From positions 5,022,464-5,086,463 of the forward strand of contig LNAC01000018.1 in NCBI GenBank assembly GCA_002007465.1: a stretch of DNA of 64,000 bases. Reading direction: 5' to 3'. A program made the position numbers and the translations under genes. This document shows positions 58,294 through 64,000 of the stretch, piece after piece; position 1 is the stretch's first letter; every line of letters begins with the position of its first letter. This DNA comes from Ailurus styani. Lineage: Eukaryota; Chordata; Mammalia; Carnivora; Ailuridae. The notes below the pieces were generated by a model that had not been told where the DNA came from, ran no database searches, and was given only the letters and a program-made list of their open reading frames with translations.

Positions 58294-58883
58294 ACTTTCT
58301 GTATTCTTGATTTCATTTATTCTTTTCCCCATTACTTTTTCTAGATTTGCTTTTTAGATTGACATAGTCTTTAAACCATCTTAGCTCCTTTGAAAAACAT
58401 TCATGTTTAGCTTAAAATTCATGAACTACCTTAAGTCTTATTCTAATGAGAGTAATGGCTATCATTTACTGCAAAAAAAAAAAGGAAATGTTACATTGAG
58501 AAAGTTTGAAATGTCTTTTGAAAACATCACTTAAAAAAACATCAAATGTAGTTTTTTTAATTTTAATATTAATATTCAAGTTTAATAGTGTTAAGCAAAA
58601 TTTTCCAGTTTATGTATTAGGGACTAGTGTGTGTCATAAACCTTAATCCTTTTTTAGTGCTGCTTGTGAATTTTATATAGAGATGAGAAAACTTATTTAT
58701 ATCTTTCCTGATAAGTTTGATGTTTTTATTTTTGTATTTTTTGGAACTGGAGATGGCCTAGGGCAATAAATAGCTTAAAAAACATAGTTCTAACAGTGTA
58801 CAGAAATGTGTTGGAAATTGGAGTTAATAAAGTCAGTTATATAACTAAGCAGTTGCTTTTGAATTGTTTGAAGGACATTATTT

Positions 58884-59272
58884 TGTTTTTGTTTTTTAGG
58901 GAGGGGGGTGGGGAGGGGTAGAAGGGAGAGAGCAGATCTTTTTTTTTTTTTTTAAATTTTATTTATTTGACAGACAGAGAGAGAGAGAGATCACAAGTAG
59001 GCAGAGAGAGAGGAGGAAGCAGGCTCCCAGCTGAGCAGAGAGCCCGATGCGGGCCTCGATCCTGGGATCCTGAGATCATGACCTGAGCTGAAGTCAGAGG
59101 CTTTAACCCACTGAGCCACCCTGGCGCCCGACCGGGAGAGAGCAAATCTTAAATTAGACTCCGTGCCCAGTGCAGAGCCCAATGCAGGGCTTAATCTCAT
59201 AACCCTGAGATCATGACCTGAGCTGAAATACAGAGTCAGATGTTTAACTGGCTGAGCCACCCAGGCACCCCT
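58884..59272 (-). mobile_element. Old can-SINE, antisense, split by a younger one
   Basis: GGCTGAGCCACCCAGGCACCCC end at 59250-59271; flanks gaaggacattat and gaaggacgtaat suggest its TSD. Confidence 0.8.
58941..59133 (-). mobile_element. can-SINE, antisense, nested
   Basis: TSD gggagagagc[a/a][g/a]atctt at 58924-58940 and 59134-59150. Confidence 0.93.
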
Positions 59273-60200
59273 CGAAGGACGTAATTTTAAACCAGTTTTT
59301 GTGTTTGTACATCTGTGCATGATCTCTTAAAAGACCTAACAGGTATAGGAATAAAAATTTAAAGCCTGAGTTGAGAATTTTGCAGCGAATAAAATGAGGG
59401 AGATAAAATTAGTTTCTTAAATTTATTTAAGTATTAACTTTAACACCTTACACCCTTTTTGTTATTACCTGTTAACTGTGCTCTGGTACACTGCTGGGAA
59501 ACTTCCTACTTTGGGTATTCTTTAAGATTCATTAATGTATATTAGCTTATACAGGGTTGTGAGTAGCACTACAGTACTCAGTACTGAAACTTGTGGAATT
59601 TTGTTAACCTAAAACCGTTCGATTTTCTTGTGTAGGGAACACGCTTTTAAAGATCAGCTTGGGAAATACTGCCTTTCAATATGCAGTGTGACTCTTCTGA
59701 CACTAATTTATTTAGGGGTTTATTTTGTATTTATATGAGAAAAACCAGGGCTTAGCCAACAGTGGTTCCATGGACCAAAACTGGCAACACCCATTTGTTT
59801 ACATATTGTTTGTTTTCATGTTACAGAGTAGTTAGAACTGAAACTACATGGCCCAGAAAGCTAAAATATTTACTATCCTGGTCCTTTGCATAAAAAGTTT
59901 GCCACGGAAGTCAGTGATTAACCTATATACCCTTTTTAATAATTTTAACTTCAAATATGGTAAAGGGTTAAAAAGTTGAAAGGATAGTGGTTACACAGTA
60001 TTTGGCGCTCCTGAATTAAGGTTTTTTATAGGATTGAAACATTTCATTAAAACATGTAATGAACAGTGCATAACTTTTTTAAAAGAACACTTGAAGTTTG
60101 TTTTTATTGTTGCAAATATTACCCCCAATAGTCAGAAACAGCTAAGAGTTTATGTCAGTTGCTTATTTTCATTCACAGAAATACTGTAAGAAGAATAAGA
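59273..60200. other. CLPX: CLPX intron 1, distal part
   Basis: AT-rich, no repeat recognised. Confidence 0.4.
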
Positions 60201-60211
60201 ATATAGGGTGT

Positions 60212-60410
60212 GGGGCTCCTGGGTGGCTCAGTGGGTTAAAGCCTCTGCCTTCCGCTCAGGTCATGATCTCAGGGTCCTGGGATCGAACCCTGCATCGGGC
60301 TGCCTGCTTGGCAGGGAGCCTGCTTCCTCCTCTCTCTCTGCCTGTCTCTCTGCCTACTTGTAATCTCTCTCTCTCTGTCAGATAAATAAAATCTTTAAAA
60401 AAATATATAT
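60212..60410 (+). mobile_element. can-SINE, sense
   Basis: TSD atatagg[g/t]tgt at 60201-60211 and 60411-60421; ends 361 bases before CLPX exon 2. Confidence 0.92.
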
Positions 60411-60771
60411 ATATAGGTTGTAAATGGCCTTTTCCCCCTGCAGGTGAGGCAGATGTTGAACTGCGTATCTCTCACACTTTCAAAGAGCCACTCATTGTTA
60501 TAACCTGCGTGGTCTTTCCTCATTTCAAACAACAGGCCCAGAAAGAAACATCTTTATTTACCTGGAATCTGTAGGCCCAGGTCTGGCCTATTTTTAAGGG
60601 GGCTTTGCCTTTGATGGTGTTACTATTTTCTCTATCATTTTGTTACTACTGCTGTGAAAACTATAGCTTTTTCAACCTCCTTTATACTTAAGGAGCTTTT
60701 GTTTTCAGGGAATTTATTGAAGTCATGTTAATATTTGATGTGTAGACTAATAAATTTCATTATATTTCCAG

Positions 60772-60932
60772 GTATCTCTTGTGGTCGCATTCATATACCC
60801 GTTTTAGGAAGGCTTGGGACCTTTGAAACTCAGATTCTGCGAAGAGCTCCCTTTAGAACCTTTACAGAAACACCAGCATATTTTGCATCAAAAGATGGGA
60901 TAAGTAAAGACGGCTCTGGAGATGGAAATAAG
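60772..60932 (+). CDS. CLPX: CLPX coding exon 2: rest of presequence
   Basis: The acceptor is ATTTCCAG|GT and the donor AATAAG|GTATTT. It joins exon 1 as ...AQRG then [20 protein letters not shown], continuing to a segment ending [10 protein letters not shown]. The match to mammalian CLPX is near-exact. ISCGR replaces the ISGGR I recall in human, adding a cysteine in the cleaved presequence. It enters phase 1 and ends in phase 0. Confidence 0.95.
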
Positions 60933-61429
60933 GTATTTAACTTTATTGACATCTTTATACAAATTTGAGTTCTCTCTTTCAAATAATTAAATATAATAAT
61001 AGTATTCTCTGTTCTCTTTTTATGTTTTCTGTAGGAAATGTGAAATACATAAAATGATAATGAAGAATTTTATGTAATTTTATTGTGTTTTAGTTTCAAC
61101 CATAAAATGGTTTTATAAGCATTGCACTTAGCAGTAGTTAAAATTTCTAACACTCCAAAGTAATAAAGAATCTACATTAAATAATCTATGCAGTCAGCAC
61201 TCTGTAGGATTGAATTAGGAATAGCCATCATTTCCTGCTTTCACACAACTCTTCAACAATTCGTGATAGTATAAACCCCACTTCATTCTCTACCTAAAAA
61301 TTTTTGGTATTTCTGTGACTTAATGTTGGACTACTCTGCAGTTAGCAAGTAGATGAATAGTGATTGTATTGGGTCAGTGAATTATTATCAATTTTCTTTA
61401 TTATGTGAATTTCACTAACACTTGAGTTA

Positions 61430-61560
61430 ATGTTATATGCAAGACAAAATGCTAGGTGCTTTCCTATCCACACTTAATCCTAACAGTGATTCTCTGAAGT
61501 ATGTAAAATTATCCCCATTTTAGAGATGAGCAAAGTTAGATTCAAGGATGTTATGAGTCA
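61430..61560 (-). mobile_element. MIR-like fragment, CLPX intron 2
   Basis: GCTAGGTGCTTTCCTATCCA, then ATTATCCCCATTTTAGAGAT. Confidence 0.55.
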
Positions 61561-61947
61561 TTACTTATCATGATAATAACTCCTGATTCAACTGAAATGT
61601 ATTTCACCTATAGTTAACTTTTTTTTCCTAGTGTTTATCGAGTCATGGAAAGAAAGGTGTTAATATATGCTAGGTCATACTATGTGAAGAAGAAAGACAG
61701 ATAAATATATCAGTTTACTAGAACTGATTTTATTTTTCTGGTTAATCTTTTGATACCAATGATAGCATAGATATAAATTATACTAATAATTCCAGCAGAG
61801 ATATAAATTGTACTAATAATTCAATTCTAGAAATTATAAAAATTGTAAGATTAATTACAACCTATCTTGCTTATATTTAAGTTACATATAAAATGGTTGC
61901 CTGAAAGTAATAATTGACTCTCTCTTTTTCTCCTCTACTAACATTAG

Positions 61948-62970
<1,023 letters not shown>

Positions 62971-62984
62971 GATAAAGTAAAAGA

Positions 62985-63165
62985 GGGCACCTGGGTGGCT
63001 CAGTGGGTTAAAGTTTCTGCCTTCGGCTCAGGTCATGATCTCAGCATCCTGGAATCAAGGCCTGCATCAGGCTCCCTGCTCAGCGGGGAGCCTGCTTCCT
63101 TCTCTCTCTGCCTGCCTCTCTGCCTACCTGTGGTCTCTCTCTCTCTGTCAAAAAAATAAAATAAA
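62985..63165 (+). mobile_element. can-SINE, sense
   Basis: TSD ataaagt[a/g]aaaga at 62972-62984 and 63166-63178. Confidence 0.94.
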
Positions 63166-63322
63166 ATAAAGTGAAAGAACAAGGTGCCATAACTTCTAAA
63201 TAACATTTGCTATTAACAGATTTGTTGTGAAATTATAAAACTCTAAAAAGTCTGAGAATTTCTTAGTTCATAGTGGCAGTGTCATATTAACATAGATTTT
63301 AATCAAGAGTTTTATCTTTTTT

Positions 63323-63483
63323 GGGGCGCCTGGGTGGCTCAGTCAGGTTATCATCTCAGGGTCCTGGGATCGAGCCCCATGTCCGGCTTCCTGCTTAGCA
63401 GGGATCCTCCTTCTTCTTCTCCCTCTGCCACTCCTTCTGCTTGTGCTTTCTCTCTCAAATAAAATCTTAAAAAAAAAAAAAAA
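63323..63483 (+). mobile_element. can-SINE, sense, with internal deletion
   Basis: The head passes from GGCTCAGTCAGG directly to TTATCATCTCAGGGTCC, missing about 25 bases. TSD agtt[t/c]tatctttttt at 63308-63322 and 63484-63498. Confidence 0.92.
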
Positions 63484-63780
63484 AGTTCTATCTTTTTTTT
63501 TCGCACAGAGAAAGATCTCAATCTTTGTAGATTGAAATCTTTCCTTAAACTTTCCTTAGAGTAAACCTTAGAGAAAACTTTCCTTAGAGTAAAAAGGGGA
63601 AGAAACTAATATTTAATAAATGCCAGTATATACAATATTATTCTCACAATCTTATTTTTGTCAGGATAAAAATGAGAGTATCCTCATTTTTATAAGTGAA
63701 GAAGTTAAGATTTAGCAAGTTTAACTCATCCATGGTCACAGAGCAGTGAAGATTTGCTCTTCAGAAGTTCCTATCCTGTA

Positions 63781-63985
63781 CTTTTTTTCCCCCCTAAATA
63801 TTTATTCATTTATTTGAGAGAAAGAGAGCGCACAAGCAGGAGGGGCAGAGGGAGAAAGAGAGAGAATCTCAGGCAGACTCTGTGCTGAGCCCAGAGCCTG
63901 ATGTGGGGCTCAGTCTCCCAACCATGAGATCATGTTCTGAGCCAGAATGGAGTTGGACCCTTAACTGATAGCGCCACCCAAGAGC
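63781..63985 (-). mobile_element. can-SINE, antisense, old
   Basis: TTTATTCATTTATTTGAGAG tract; ends GCGCCACCCAAGAGCTCC, heavily diverged. Confidence 0.7.
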
Positions 63986-64000
63986 TCCTCTCTCATACAT

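Overview
This is a mammalian nuclear window, almost certainly from a carnivore and most likely a mustelid (ferret/mink/badger group). The evidence is about fifty copies of a tRNA-derived can-SINE whose head reads GGGCGCCTGGGTGGCTCAG followed by GTGGGTTAAAGCC, a subtype I associate with mustelids rather than dog or cat. Carnivore L1 3' ends are also present. The species assignment is inference.

Two protein-coding genes are present, both on the + strand. CILP (cartilage intermediate layer protein 1) is complete: a TATA-type promoter at about 12.56 kb, a non-coding first exon and eight coding exons between 14252 and 27261. The spliced frame is 1162 codons plus TAG. CLPX (mitochondrial AAA+ unfoldase) is partial: its CpG-rich promoter lies at 46.2-47.0 kb, exons 1-3 end at 62065, and the remaining exons lie beyond the window. 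The order CILP then CLPX on one strand matches human 15q22 as I recall it, where PARP16 lies upstream of CILP; nothing of PARP16 was recognised here.

Layout. 0-12.5 kb: intergenic, with an old L1 split by an unassigned element, a degenerate minisatellite and ancient repeats. 12.5-27.5 kb: CILP. 27.5-46.2 kb: intergenic, holding a badly decayed class I (gammaretrovirus-like) endogenous retrovirus at about 35.9-38.4 kb with gag, pro, pol, env and 3' LTR traces, plus L1 and SINE insertions. 46.2-47.1 kb: CLPX promoter and exon 1. 47.1-60.8 kb: the 13.7 kb first intron of CLPX, packed with nested SINEs and an L1 that splits an older hAT-like transposon. 60.8-64 kb: CLPX exons 2-3 and part of intron 3.

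Points most worth checking: (1) an in-frame TAG in CILP exactly 22 codons before the stop expected from human length, with a readable, human-like tail after it; (2) an inverted pair of ZNF143/THAP11-type motifs in the CLPX promoter; (3) all three single-N positions are flanked by direct duplications, and both long N gaps abut G runs, one of them inside the CLPX promoter, which points to assembly errors. I did not find a convincing new biological system; the window reads as ordinary vertebrate gene and repeat landscape with these specific oddities.
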